From NCBI GenBank assembly GCA_020444425.1, contig JAHLLB010000048.1:1-33624 (forward strand): a DNA stretch of 33,624 bases, given 5' to 3'. The notes under the pieces were generated by a model. The model saw only the letters and a program-made list of their open reading frames with translations, did no database searches and had not been told where the DNA came from. The position numbers and the translations under genes are program-made. Source of the DNA: a bacterium (GTDB lineage: Bacteria; Electryoneota; Electryoneia; Electryoneales; Electryoneaceae). Of this stretch, positions 1-7,114 are shown piece by piece (position 1 is the first letter of the stretch; each line of letters starts with the position of its first letter).

Positions 1-59
1 CTGATCAACAGGCAGCAGAAAAGAGGAACCTACCGGAATATTTTCCGAAGCATAAATGA
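1..59 (+). CDS. Possible 3' end of a plus-strand gene (partial)
   Basis: In the third forward frame the window opens inside an open frame that reads DQQAAEKRNLPEYFPKHK and stops at TGA 57-59. The composition is that of an ordinary hydrophilic protein tail and lacks the sorting-domain ending of the other secreted proteins here. Only 18 codons are visible, so no family can be named and the call rests on composition alone. It matters because the 10-bp tandem array at about 91-190 would then lie just downstream of its stop codon, as short arrays do after other genes in this window. Confidence 0.25.
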   Translation, partial: DQQAAEKRNLPEYFPKHK

Positions 60-90
60 CGCAACGGATGCAACAGACGGAAAAGAAGTA

Positions 91-190
91 ACAGACAGGA
101 AAAGACAGGAAAAGATAGGAAAAGATAGGAAAAGATAGGAAAAGATAGGAAAAGACAGGAAAAGACAGGAAAAGACAGGAAAAGACAGGG
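91..190. repeat. Tandem 10-bp repeat, unit aaaagacagg / aaaagatagg
   Basis: About ten head-to-tail copies of a purine-rich decamer. The central four copies carry aaaagatagg; the outer copies on both sides carry aaaagacagg, so the variant is clustered rather than scattered, as expected from slippage or unequal exchange. Three diverged copies of the same unit, on the other strand, directly follow the stop codon of the five-LTD gene at 14372-14401. The minus strand over the array stays open but its translation is low-complexity (repeating FLSFP), so I do not call a gene. Confidence 0.9.
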
Positions 191-217
191 GACAGCCACA
201 CCTCGCGACTGTCCCTG
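186..217. repeat. GGGACAG/CTGTCCC hairpin after the decamer array
   Basis: The last decamer runs straight into gggacag (189-195), which pairs with ctgtccc (209-215) across a 13-nt loop. No T-run follows on either strand, so I do not call it an intrinsic terminator. The GGGACA core recurs in intergenic hairpins at 2611-2640, 4756-4785, 20184-20286 and 33438-33470. Confidence 0.6.
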
Positions 218-240
218 TGAATTGTTGGCCGGTGGATCAT

Positions 241-260
241 CCACGACATGAATGTCGTGG
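241..260. repeat. Perfect 9-bp inverted repeat, 2-nt loop
   Basis: ccacgacat (241-249) is followed after two bases by its exact complement atgtcgtgg (252-260). It is intergenic, 40 bp from a second hairpin at 300-321. Its short loop and lack of a T-run suit a REP-like palindrome better than a terminator. Confidence 0.6.
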
Positions 261-299
261 GCATGTCTATACTTCGAGCGCCGAGCCTGTGTTGTTTGC

Positions 300-321
300 C
301 CCGACCAGCTCGCTGGTCGGG
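300..321. repeat. Perfect 9-bp hairpin, 4-nt loop (REP-like)
   Basis: cccgaccag pairs with ctggtcggg around the loop ctcg. The bases that follow include gcaagat, which also follows the paired hairpins at 33494-33553 just before the final heptamer array. A common repeat family for the two loci is possible. There is no T-run on either strand. Confidence 0.6.
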
Positions 322-368
322 ATGACCCGCAAGATCTTTACTCGTACCCCGAGCTGGGAAGACGCAAA

Positions 369-392
369 CCGCCGCCCGCCGCCCGCCGCCCG
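369..392. repeat. Heptamer array (gccgccc)x3 just after a stop codon
   Basis: Three perfect 7-bp units, 371-391, end three bases from the stop codon of the hydrolase gene (TAA, complement at 395-397). On the coding strand the array reads GGGCGGC repeated. The unit sequence differs from the arrays after the next two genes, but the period of 7 and the position directly after the stop are the same. Confidence 0.75.
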
Positions 393-394
393 AC

Positions 395-2344
395 TTACCT
401 CACCAGCATCACCTTCCGAACCTGCGTACGTTCACCTGGCAACGCCGCCCGCACAAAATACACGCCACTCGCCAATCCGGACGCGTCCAGCGAGAACGTA
501 TGCGTCCCGGCAGAATGTTCACCCTGCGCCAGTGTCGCGACCTGCTGGCCGTTCACGTTGTACACCGCCACCGTCAATTCGCCGCGTTCCGGCAACGCCA
601 CCTGCACCGACGCGCGTTCGTTGAATGGATTCGGAAACGCACTGACCCCGAATTCCTGCGGCAACGCGGTTACGCCATCGCCTTGCGTGGCAGAGGCCGG
701 ACTCGGGCCGGGACCGCCGTCGTCCTGCGCGTTGAACACCAGCGCGGACGGGTACAGCGCTGACCGGTGCACCTTCGTGTTCGAGATGTACATCGGGCCC
801 GTGTGGTACATCTCCCCGCCGTTGTTCAAATTGCGATCGAAACGCGGGAAATTGGACCCGTTCACGTACAACCGGATGCGATGTCCCGGCTGAAACTCGA
901 TCTGCATGTTCTGCATCGGGATTTCCAGGCAGTGTACCGTGCCCGGCCACGCCAGCAGTTCTTCCGTGTAATCGTTCCGGAAACGCAAGCGCCTGATCCC
1001 GTCAGTGATGAACTGGACCCGGCCATCCGGATAGACATCCGCGAGAATCACCGACACATCGGTGTCGAGGCAGTCGGTCGAAACATACACATCCGCACGG
1101 ATCGTGCCGGAAACCTCCACCGGTTCGTTCAATACCGGCGTGTCATAAACCAGGATGTCGTCCCCGATCATCAGGCCGGCGAGGTCAACCGGGCCCGCCG
1201 GAAGAAAGATCGAATGGGTTCTCCCGCCCGGGGTCCACAACGGCGTCTCAGGGTTGTACTGGAACGAGTCGACCCCGGTCGTTTCTGTCGGCATGTGCGG
1301 CATCATCACACCGTCATGCAGGTACAATGCCAGCCGTTCCGCATCAGGTGACGGCCACTCGTCGAGGAACAGGAATTCGTTGCTGCCCAGTTCGAAACAG
1401 GCAACGTCCGGCAAGTAATACGGAATCTCCGGATCATCGCGCAGCCAATGATCGAAGAATCGCATCGCCGCAATTTCCGACCGTCCCCGCGCTTCCGGGT
1501 ACGTCCATTCGCCCTGGATCAACTGGCCGGCGGTGTTGTGTGTCCACGGACCGATCACCAACCGGTGTTCGTTCCGGATCGACGGATGCGTCTGTTCGCG
1601 CAAATTGTACCAGGTCTTGATGTTCTGGTCGGCCGTCATGTCCCACCAACCGGTGATCAGCAGGATTGGCACCGTGATGTCGTTGGCGTTGTCGCCCGTC
1701 AACTGCTCGACGTTCTCCCAGAACTGGTCGTACAAGGGATGGTTGCCGACGATGTACGGAATCGGCTGCCAGTTGGACAACGAATTGAGAAATTCCGCAC
1801 GCTTCACGCCGCCGTGATAGTATTTGTCATACGACGATTCCAGCGGATGATTCAGCGGCACGCAACAGACCAGGTGCTCGGGCTGGTACAACGCCGTCAG
1901 AAACTGAATCTGGCCCATCGCGGAGTTGCCGAAGGTGCCGACACGGCCATTGCACCACGGCTGGTCCGCGATCCATTCAATCGCAATCGCGCCATCCTGG
2001 CCATACTGCGGCTGGGGACGCGCGGCATGCGCCGATCCATACATCCCGCGCCAGTCCATGATCACGAAGGCGTAATCCTCCGTGTTCAACGGCACACCAG
2101 TATACCAGTACTTGCTCTTGTTGTACGGGGTCTGGATGAAGATGACCGGCAAAGCCTGAGTGGAATCAGGCGTATACAGGTCCGCCGCCAGCCAGGTGTC
2201 CTCCGGAACCGGAATCTGCAACGGATAGCGGACCATCTCCGCGCTGGAATGGGCCGGAAGCAGGAATAACAGAATTTGCACAACGAGAATTAACAGGATA
2301 GGTGTACAACGCACTGTGTTCCAACGCTTTACGCAATAGTCCAC
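395..2344 (-). CDS. Secreted CocE/NonD-type alpha/beta hydrolase with T9SS sorting domain
   Basis: A predicted exported serine hydrolase of the X-Pro dipeptidyl-peptidase/cocaine esterase (CocE/NonD) family, 649 aa from the chosen start. A hydrophobic signal segment lies at about residues 14-36. The catalytic set is visible: nucleophile Ser about 141 in GNSAMG, acid Asp about 235 in TGWWD, and His about 269 in IGPWTHN. The C-terminal jelly-roll domain typical of the family follows, with RIRLYVNGSNFPRFDRN near its end. The last 85 residues are a sorting domain with FPNPFN, ending KVMLVR. No ATG lies near the signal peptide. I chose GTG 2344 because GGGGGAAG precedes it, although the spacing is very short; GTG 2314 is an alternative. 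Peptidase versus esterase activity cannot be decided from sequence. A heptamer array follows the stop. Confidence 0.88.
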   Translation of the reverse strand: MDYCVKRWNTVRCTPILLILVVQILLFLLPAHSSAEMVRYPLQIPVPEDTWLAADLYTPDSTQALPVIFIQTPYNKSKYWYTGVPLNTEDYAFVIMDWRGMYGSAHAARPQPQYGQDGAIAIEWIADQPWCNGRVGTFGNSAMGQIQFLTALYQPEHLVCCVPLNHPLESSYDKYYHGGVKRAEFLNSLSNWQPIPYIVGNHPLYDQFWENVEQLTGDNANDITVPILLITGWWDMTADQNIKTWYNLREQTHPSIRNEHRLVIGPWTHNTAGQLIQGEWTYPEARGRSEIAAMRFFDHWLRDDPEIPYYLPDVACFELGSNEFLFLDEWPSPDAERLALYLHDGVMMPHMPTETTGVDSFQYNPETPLWTPGGRTHSIFLPAGPVDLAGLMIGDDILVYDTPVLNEPVEVSGTIRADVYVSTDCLDTDVSVILADVYPDGRVQFITDGIRRLRFRNDYTEELLAWPGTVHCLEIPMQNMQIEFQPGHRIRLYVNGSNFPRFDRNLNNGGEMYHTGPMYISNTKVHRSALYPSALVFNAQDDGGPGPSPASATQGDGVTALPQEFGVSAFPNPFNERASVQVALPERGELTVAVYNVNGQQVATLAQGEHSAGTHTFSLDASGLASGVYFVRAALPGERTQVRKVMLVR

Positions 2345-2500
2345 AACTTCCCCCGTGCAAACTGATGTAACCCCATGCAAAACACTCAATAATATAGGTT
2401 TGGGACTCAGGCCGAGCGCAAGGCCCGACCCCGAGAGCCAGCTGTTGACAAGGTAGGCGGACAGGTTGAGGCGAGGGTGTAAGTCGGGTGTATCGTTATC

Positions 2501-2506
2501 ATTATA
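2501..2506 (-). promoter_or_regulatory. Possible -10 element (TATAAT) for the hydrolase gene
   Basis: On the minus strand the sequence reads TATAAT, preceded directly by TG, about 155 bp upstream of the hydrolase start, in the only AT-rich part of the gap. A TTCACG hexamer lies 19 bp upstream, a poor -35. This is a motif match only. Confidence 0.3.
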
Positions 2507-2610
2507 CAGGATAATGAGTATTTTGCGTGAATTGATGATTCGGGAGGGGAGATGTCGTGGACATCCGGAACAACACGAAGATGCAGTAGACGGTGTTGCG
2601 GAAACAGCAA

Positions 2611-2640
2611 GGGGACACTTTGTGTCCCTAAAGTGTCCCC
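2611..2640 (-). terminator. GGGGACAC hairpin downstream of the two-LTD gene
   Basis: ggggacacttt (2611-2621) pairs perfectly with aaagtgtcccc (2630-2640). The middle bases gtgtccct can also pair with the first arm, so two alternative hairpins exist. On the minus strand it lies 64 bp beyond the stop of the two-LTD gene and is followed by ttgctgttt, a weak T-tract. The counterpart at 4751-4785 has a proper T-run. The structure is clear; terminator function here is inferred from that counterpart. Confidence 0.55.
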
Positions 2641-2652
2641 GAAGTACTTTCG

Positions 2653-2701
2653 ATGACCGGTTTTCGTTGACCGACAACCGATTACCGATTACCGATTACC
2701 G
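2653..2701. repeat. Heptamer array, unit attaccg, after the two-LTD gene
   Basis: Seven 7-bp units in one phase: atgaccg, gttttcg, ttgaccg, acaaccg, then three perfect attaccg. The perfect copies lie closest to the stop codon (complement at 2705-2707) and divergence grows with distance. It starts 12 bp from the hairpin at 2611-2640, and the spacer (ending ttcg) resembles that of the 4751-4882 element. Confidence 0.85.
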
Positions 2702-2704
2702 GCG

Positions 2705-4438
2705 TTACCTGACCAGCATCACTTTCTGCGTCTGCGTCATCCGGCCCGGCGCCGTCGCCCGAATAAAATACAACCCGCTGGCCAATCCGGACGCATCAAA
2801 CGTCAGCTCGTGCGTCCCGGCGTTGAAAGACCCGTCCGCCAGTTGAGCCACCTGCTGCCCGGCGACGTTGTACACCATCACCGTCAGCTCGGACGTTTCC
2901 GGCAGGGTGATCGTCAGCGTCGTCGCTGCGTTGAACGGATTCGGCCAGGCTGCGTTTAACGTATACCGTTCCGGTACCATTGCCGCTTCTCCATCAACCG
3001 CATCTGCGAGGAACGGTTCGTCCGTTGCCCAATCCGCAGTCGAACCGGTGCCAGCCAGCAACGGCGCGGCCTTGGTAAACGTGAAGCTATCTTCCACGTA
3101 ATTTGTCGGATACCCGACCTGGCCGAAGAAGATGTACTCACCTGCCGGAGCGTAGTTCGGGATCGGCTGAGTGCGGTTCGGCACCGTGATCTGCATGAAC
3201 GGCGTCAGGGTGAAATACTGCGTTCCGGTTTCCATCACCGTGCCGTTGGGGAGTTCCACGAGGGTGCGGAAGAACACGTTCTGGAAAGTTCCCCCGAAGG
3301 GGCTGTTGAGTGTGACATCGAAGACCAGCGTGCCGCCAGTGGCCGGGATGGCCGTGTTGTGCGGCGTCAAGGTCAGGATCTGATCGTTGCCGCCCGGTCC
3401 TTCGCCCGGCGAACCGAGGTCGCCCGCGCTGCCGGACCACATCTCTTCCGACACCGACCAGTTCGCGCCGATCATGTTGTCGGCGTCCAGGTCAGGCAGG
3501 TAAATAGAGGCGCCCTCCGCTTCCGGGAAACCGTCGTTCTCATCGTACTCAACCACGTCAATCACCGTGTCCCAGAAGTCGGTGATGATGATCTCGTCAT
3601 CGGTGTTGTCGAGGTCAATGGCGTAGTTGTAGAACACGAAATCCGGAACGATTCCGCCGTTATCGTCCGGATCGGCCCATCCGGCGAGGACCACGAAGTC
3701 GCCCGGTTCGATCACCAGGTTGCCCGGAATGGCGTAGAACTCGCCATCGTTATCAAGAATGCTGAACAGCCGCATATTCGCGGTGGTGGAACCGGCGTTG
3801 TACACCTCAAACCATTCACCGTAGAAATCTGAAACCGCAGCCGGATCGTACATAATCTCCGAAATCACCAGCTCGGGCGCGACCCACGGCTCCGGATTCG
3901 CTTCGCCCGGCGACCCGAAATCGCCCCAACTACCTGTCCATGCCTCATACGACACCGCCCAGTTCGCCGGATCGTTGTTGTCCAGAGATGGGTCGGTCAG
4001 GTAGATCGACGCGCCTTCCACATTCGTCCAACCCTGTGCCACATCCCACCAGACCTCATCCATCAGGATGTCCTGGGCGTTGTACAGCTTCAGTACGTCG
4101 TCGTCATCCTCAAACGCGAAGTTGTGGTATTCAGAATCACCCACAACTCCACCATTGAGCAAACTGTCAATTTCGTCGACCAGAACACGATACTCGTGCG
4201 GCGGTACTTCCAAACCAGAGATGGTAAACGTGCCGATACCGTCGTCCCGGATCGTCCAGTCCGTCATTTGGATCGTTTCATCGCTGTTGTTGTACACCTC
4301 AAACCATTCACCGCGCGAATCCTGGCATTCCAGCGGGCTGATCATGACTTCGGATATCACGATTTCCGCCTGAACCGACACCGCCAGAAGTAACAGCGCG
4401 ATCACAACTCCCGCCGAAAACGTACGCAGGCCCTTCAT
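2705..4438 (-). CDS. Secreted protein with two lamin-tail (LTD) domains and T9SS sorting domain
   Basis: A 577-aa predicted surface or extracellular protein. The start is ATG 4438, because AGGGGGAAGG precedes it and a signal peptide ending near VQA follows; an in-frame upstream ATG at 4501 lacks both. Two LTD domains start at about residues 24 and 190, marked by VISEVMISP/VISEIMYDP and GEWFEVYN. A roughly 110-residue module starting 'LTLTPHNTAIPATGG' and ending 'FTFTKA' follows. The last 84 residues are a sorting domain with WPNPFN, ending KVMLVR, and differ at only four positions from that of the next gene upstream. LTD domains occur in lamins and many bacterial exported proteins; no enzymatic motif is visible. 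A heptamer array and a hairpin follow the stop. Confidence 0.88.
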   Translation of the reverse strand: MKGLRTFSAGVVIALLLLAVSVQAEIVISEVMISPLECQDSRGEWFEVYNNSDETIQMTDWTIRDDGIGTFTISGLEVPPHEYRVLVDEIDSLLNGGVVGDSEYHNFAFEDDDDVLKLYNAQDILMDEVWWDVAQGWTNVEGASIYLTDPSLDNNDPANWAVSYEAWTGSWGDFGSPGEANPEPWVAPELVISEIMYDPAAVSDFYGEWFEVYNAGSTTANMRLFSILDNDGEFYAIPGNLVIEPGDFVVLAGWADPDDNGGIVPDFVFYNYAIDLDNTDDEIIITDFWDTVIDVVEYDENDGFPEAEGASIYLPDLDADNMIGANWSVSEEMWSGSAGDLGSPGEGPGGNDQILTLTPHNTAIPATGGTLVFDVTLNSPFGGTFQNVFFRTLVELPNGTVMETGTQYFTLTPFMQITVPNRTQPIPNYAPAGEYIFFGQVGYPTNYVEDSFTFTKAAPLLAGTGSTADWATDEPFLADAVDGEAAMVPERYTLNAAWPNPFNAATTLTITLPETSELTVMVYNVAGQQVAQLADGSFNAGTHELTFDASGLASGLYFIRATAPGRMTQTQKVMLVR

Positions 4439-4478
4439 GCCTTCCCCCTTTGGTGAAACCAGTGTGAATATCTTCACG

Positions 4479-4516
4479 AAAAAACCAACAGAGTACACCA
4501 CAGTACTGGTTGGTTT
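4479..4516 (-). terminator. Hairpin plus T-run in the leader of the two-LTD gene
   Basis: On the minus strand AAACCAAC pairs with GTTGGTTT, and inside it AGTAC pairs with GTACT; six T residues follow directly. It lies about 40 bp upstream of the start at 4438 and 235 bp downstream of the terminator of the preceding gene. It may therefore be a leader attenuator rather than a gene-end terminator. No leader peptide is apparent. Confidence 0.5.
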
Positions 4517-4750
4517 TCAAGGCACTACACAAAAAAACGGCTGCCGCCGTCCACATGTAGCCCCACAAGACATAATATCCCAAAGATACGAAACTGTGGG
4601 CGTCAATGCTGGACAGGCTCCCCTGCTCCCCAATGCTGACGCCAAAAAACGGACTTCTGTTGTCTGGAATACGCATGTGACTTCAGACGATGGGCGGGAG
4701 GTTGTCAGTGGCACAAAAAATGATGGAGTGGCCCGCCATCATCTCCAGAG

Positions 4751-4785
4751 AAAAAGGGGACGCTTTGTGTCACCAAAGTGTCCCC
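4751..4785 (-). terminator. Rho-independent terminator of the FG-GAP gene (GGGGACAC hairpin)
   Basis: The arms 4756-4766 and 4775-4785 (ggggacgcttt/aaagtgtcccc, one G-T pair) enclose an 8-nt loop. On the minus strand the stem is followed directly by TTTTTCTCT. It lies about 100 bp beyond the stop at 4886, with the heptamer array in between. It is closely similar to the hairpin at 2611-2640. Confidence 0.75.
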
Positions 4786-4797
4786 GACATGCGTTCG

Positions 4798-4882
4798 ATG
4801 ACCGATCATCGTCAACTGGCAACCGGCAACCGTTTACTGTTTAACCGAACACCGAATACCGTCTACCGGCCACCAGCTACCG
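4798..4882. repeat. Diverged heptamer array with conserved ACCG phase
   Basis: Twelve units keep a near-constant 7-bp register with one 1-bp insertion: atgaccg, atcatcg, tcaactg, gcaaccg, gcaaccg, tttactg, tttaaccg, aacaccg, aataccg, tctaccg, gccacca, gctaccg. Three bases separate it from the stop codon of the FG-GAP gene (complement at 4886-4888). Its first two units match the start of the 2653-2701 array in order, and the hairpin precedes both, so the two are copies of one composite element. Confidence 0.8.
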
Positions 4883-4885
4883 CCA

Positions 4886-6715
4886 TCACCTGACCAGCAT
4901 CACTTTCTGTGTCTGCGTCATCTGGCCCGGCACCGTCGCGCGCACGAAATACAATCCGCTTGCCAATCCAGACGCATCAAACGTCAACTCGTGCGTCCCG
5001 GCGTTGAAAGATCCATCCGCCAGCTGAGCCACCTGCTGCCCGGCCACGTTGTACACCATCACCGTCAGCTCGGACGTTTCCGGCAGGGTGATCGTCAACG
5101 TCGTCGCGGCGTTGAACGGATTCGGCCATGCTGCGCTGAGTGCGAACTCGTTCGCCAGCGCTGTCTCCGGGTCACCGGCGGCGAGCTGGTCGAACGCAGC
5201 CTTGTATGAATCGCCAGCTGACCACGACCGTACATCTCCCGCCAGATCCTGCCCGGCTTTGCTGAAGCCGAAAACGTCGGTCAGCCGCAGGCCAGTCATA
5301 CTACCAACGTGGCTGATGAAGGCGTACTCACCTTCCGGGGCGATGGAGGGCACTGGCTGTCCCAGACCGGGAACCGTGATGTCCGTGTTCGCCGGCATGC
5401 TGAAGCTGTAGGAATGCGTCGGGCCGTACAGTTCGCCATTGGGGAGCTGCACCATCGTCCACCATGTCACCAATCGCGGCGACATCGTGTCGTTCACCAG
5501 GCGCAGGCTGTACTCCAGCATCCCGCCGGTTGCAGGGATCACAGTGCTGGCGGTCGGGATAACCGTGACACCAATCTCGGATGGTTGTTCCCACCACTTG
5601 ACATAGCCGTCATCGTGCGCGGTGCTGCAGATATCCAGCAGGCCGTCTCCGTTGAAATCGCCGGTGTCAACACCCCACGGCTCGTCAAATCCGGCCGCGG
5701 CACGGTGCATCACCCAGACACTGGCGTCCCCGTTCACATTTTCCCAGTACGCGATACAGTCCAAACCAGCCATCGCGCAAAGCACATCGAGATCGCCGTC
5801 GCCATCCACGTCAGATGCGATCACATCATGAGGCATCGGGAAATACCCGCCCTCGTAAATGATGAATTCGTGCGTGGTGAAGCTGCCATCATCGCTCTGC
5901 TGCCACCAGAAGACCGTGTCGTGGAAGTATGATGAGCCAAGGATGTCCGTGTCGCCATCACCGTCCAGATCGGCAGCGTCCAGTCCCCAGCAGCCGCCGT
6001 CGCCGGTGTGCAGTTCATGGTAGGTCCAGGTCAGGCCGAGCCCGTCCTCGTTTGACCACCACGCGAAGATGCCGTCGAGACCGTAGGAATCACCGATCAG
6101 GTCGGTGTCGCCGTCCCCATCGACATCCGTCGCGAGCACAAAGTTGGCATTGACAAAATTCTCGTCCACCGAATGCTCGACCCAGGTCGTGGCGTTGTCC
6201 TGATTTTCAAACCAGATAACACGACCAGACTCAAACGGTCGATTCATCACTGCGAGGTCGATGTCGCCGTCACCATCCATGTCGGCCGCCGAGGTGCCGG
6301 GTGTGTTCGGCATCCCGAGAGCAATCGGGTGCCAGACCCAGTCCGTGCCAAGCCCGTTCGAGTTTTCCCACCAGTAGGCATGACCCCCGTTCTTCGCGCC
6401 GATCATGTCGAGGTCGCCGTCACCGTCCATGTCAGCGGGATCCATGGTGGAAAGCTCGTTGCTGATGGTGTGCTTTGTCCAGGCACCGCCAACACCATCG
6501 TTGTTCGACCACCAGTGTGTTCCGCCGACAAAGGCGGCGTAACCGTACATGTCCATGTCGCCATCCTGGTCCACATCGCACGATTTAACCCACGGCCGAC
6601 CACCGAGGTAGTCACCACCGATACCATCGACCTGATGGACATTCCACGCAAGTTGCGCCTGTGTGAACGATGCCGTCAGCACCAGCACCAAACCAACTGC
6701 AAGCCATTTCTTCAT
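4886..6715 (-). CDS. Secreted FG-GAP/VCBS-repeat protein with T9SS sorting domain
   Basis: A 609-aa predicted secreted protein. ATG 6715 is chosen because it opens a signal peptide (KKWLAVGLVLVL, cleavage near TQAQ) and has a GAGAGGGG ribosome-binding site. About residues 20-370 carry repeated DxDGDGDxD calcium-binding loops (such as DMDGDGDLD and DVDGDGDTD) alternating with 'WWxN/WWEN' strands, the layout of an FG-GAP/VCBS beta-propeller. A module with IPATGG, MVQLPNGE and FGFSKAG follows, as in the neighbouring secreted proteins, and then a sorting domain with WPNPFN ending KVMLVR. Propellers of this kind are adhesive or structural; no catalytic site is visible. A heptamer array and a strong terminator follow. 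Confidence 0.88.
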   Translation of the reverse strand: MKKWLAVGLVLVLTASFTQAQLAWNVHQVDGIGGDYLGGRPWVKSCDVDQDGDMDMYGYAAFVGGTHWWSNNDGVGGAWTKHTISNELSTMDPADMDGDGDLDMIGAKNGGHAYWWENSNGLGTDWVWHPIALGMPNTPGTSAADMDGDGDIDLAVMNRPFESGRVIWFENQDNATTWVEHSVDENFVNANFVLATDVDGDGDTDLIGDSYGLDGIFAWWSNEDGLGLTWTYHELHTGDGGCWGLDAADLDGDGDTDILGSSYFHDTVFWWQQSDDGSFTTHEFIIYEGGYFPMPHDVIASDVDGDGDLDVLCAMAGLDCIAYWENVNGDASVWVMHRAAAGFDEPWGVDTGDFNGDGLLDICSTAHDDGYVKWWEQPSEIGVTVIPTASTVIPATGGMLEYSLRLVNDTMSPRLVTWWTMVQLPNGELYGPTHSYSFSMPANTDITVPGLGQPVPSIAPEGEYAFISHVGSMTGLRLTDVFGFSKAGQDLAGDVRSWSAGDSYKAAFDQLAAGDPETALANEFALSAAWPNPFNAATTLTITLPETSELTVMVYNVAGQQVAQLADGSFNAGTHELTFDASGLASGLYFVRATVPGQMTQTQKVMLVR

Positions 6716-7114
6716 AATCCCCTCTCCCAATCGTTGTGTTCATACAGCTCAGCCTAAAATAGCTACGTAAAACCGGGCGAGTGAGATGAACCGACCGTTT
6801 CCGCAAACTATTCAGGCAATTAACTCGGACTCAGCTCCACCTTTGATCAAAGGTCTGCGACGCATTGCTGTACATCCTGAGTGGGAGATCAGTCCTGATT
6901 CGGCAACACGCTGACCGGCATGGCGAGTGTGGCCCGGACAAATCGTGACGGCTCCAGTTTGTTGTCGCTGAACAGCCACAAGCACGATCCATGCGGCAAC
7001 TCCGATCGTGGTTATCCCGGGGAGGGAACGTGCACACCAGCCCTACCGTTCAAACCACATCTTCCGTATCTTCGAAGCGATTGCACCCGCCTACAATACG
7101 CCGGGGGAGACCGC
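6716..7114. other. Divergent intergenic region, FG-GAP gene / cdaA
   Basis: About 400 bp between two divergent genes, so promoters for both must lie here. I see no clear -35/-10 pair. The one notable structure is the 16-bp palindrome at 6839-6854. A frame in phase with cdaA stays open back to ATG 6920, but it encodes Pro/Arg/Cys-rich sequence unlike CdaA and I do not include it. Confidence 0.6.
6839..6854. promoter_or_regulatory. 16-bp perfect palindrome, operator-like
   Basis: acctttgatcaaaggt reads the same on both strands with no central spacer, in the middle of the divergent region. A two-fold symmetric site of this size suits a dimeric regulator better than a hairpin. It resembles FNR/CRP half-sites (TTGAT/ATCAA) but lacks their 4-bp spacer, so no regulator can be named. 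Confidence 0.3.

Noticed and set aside
5..244. A minus-strand 79-codon frame over the 10-bp array
   Set aside because: Its product is a low-complexity FLSFPVFSC repeat generated by the array, with no ribosome-binding site.
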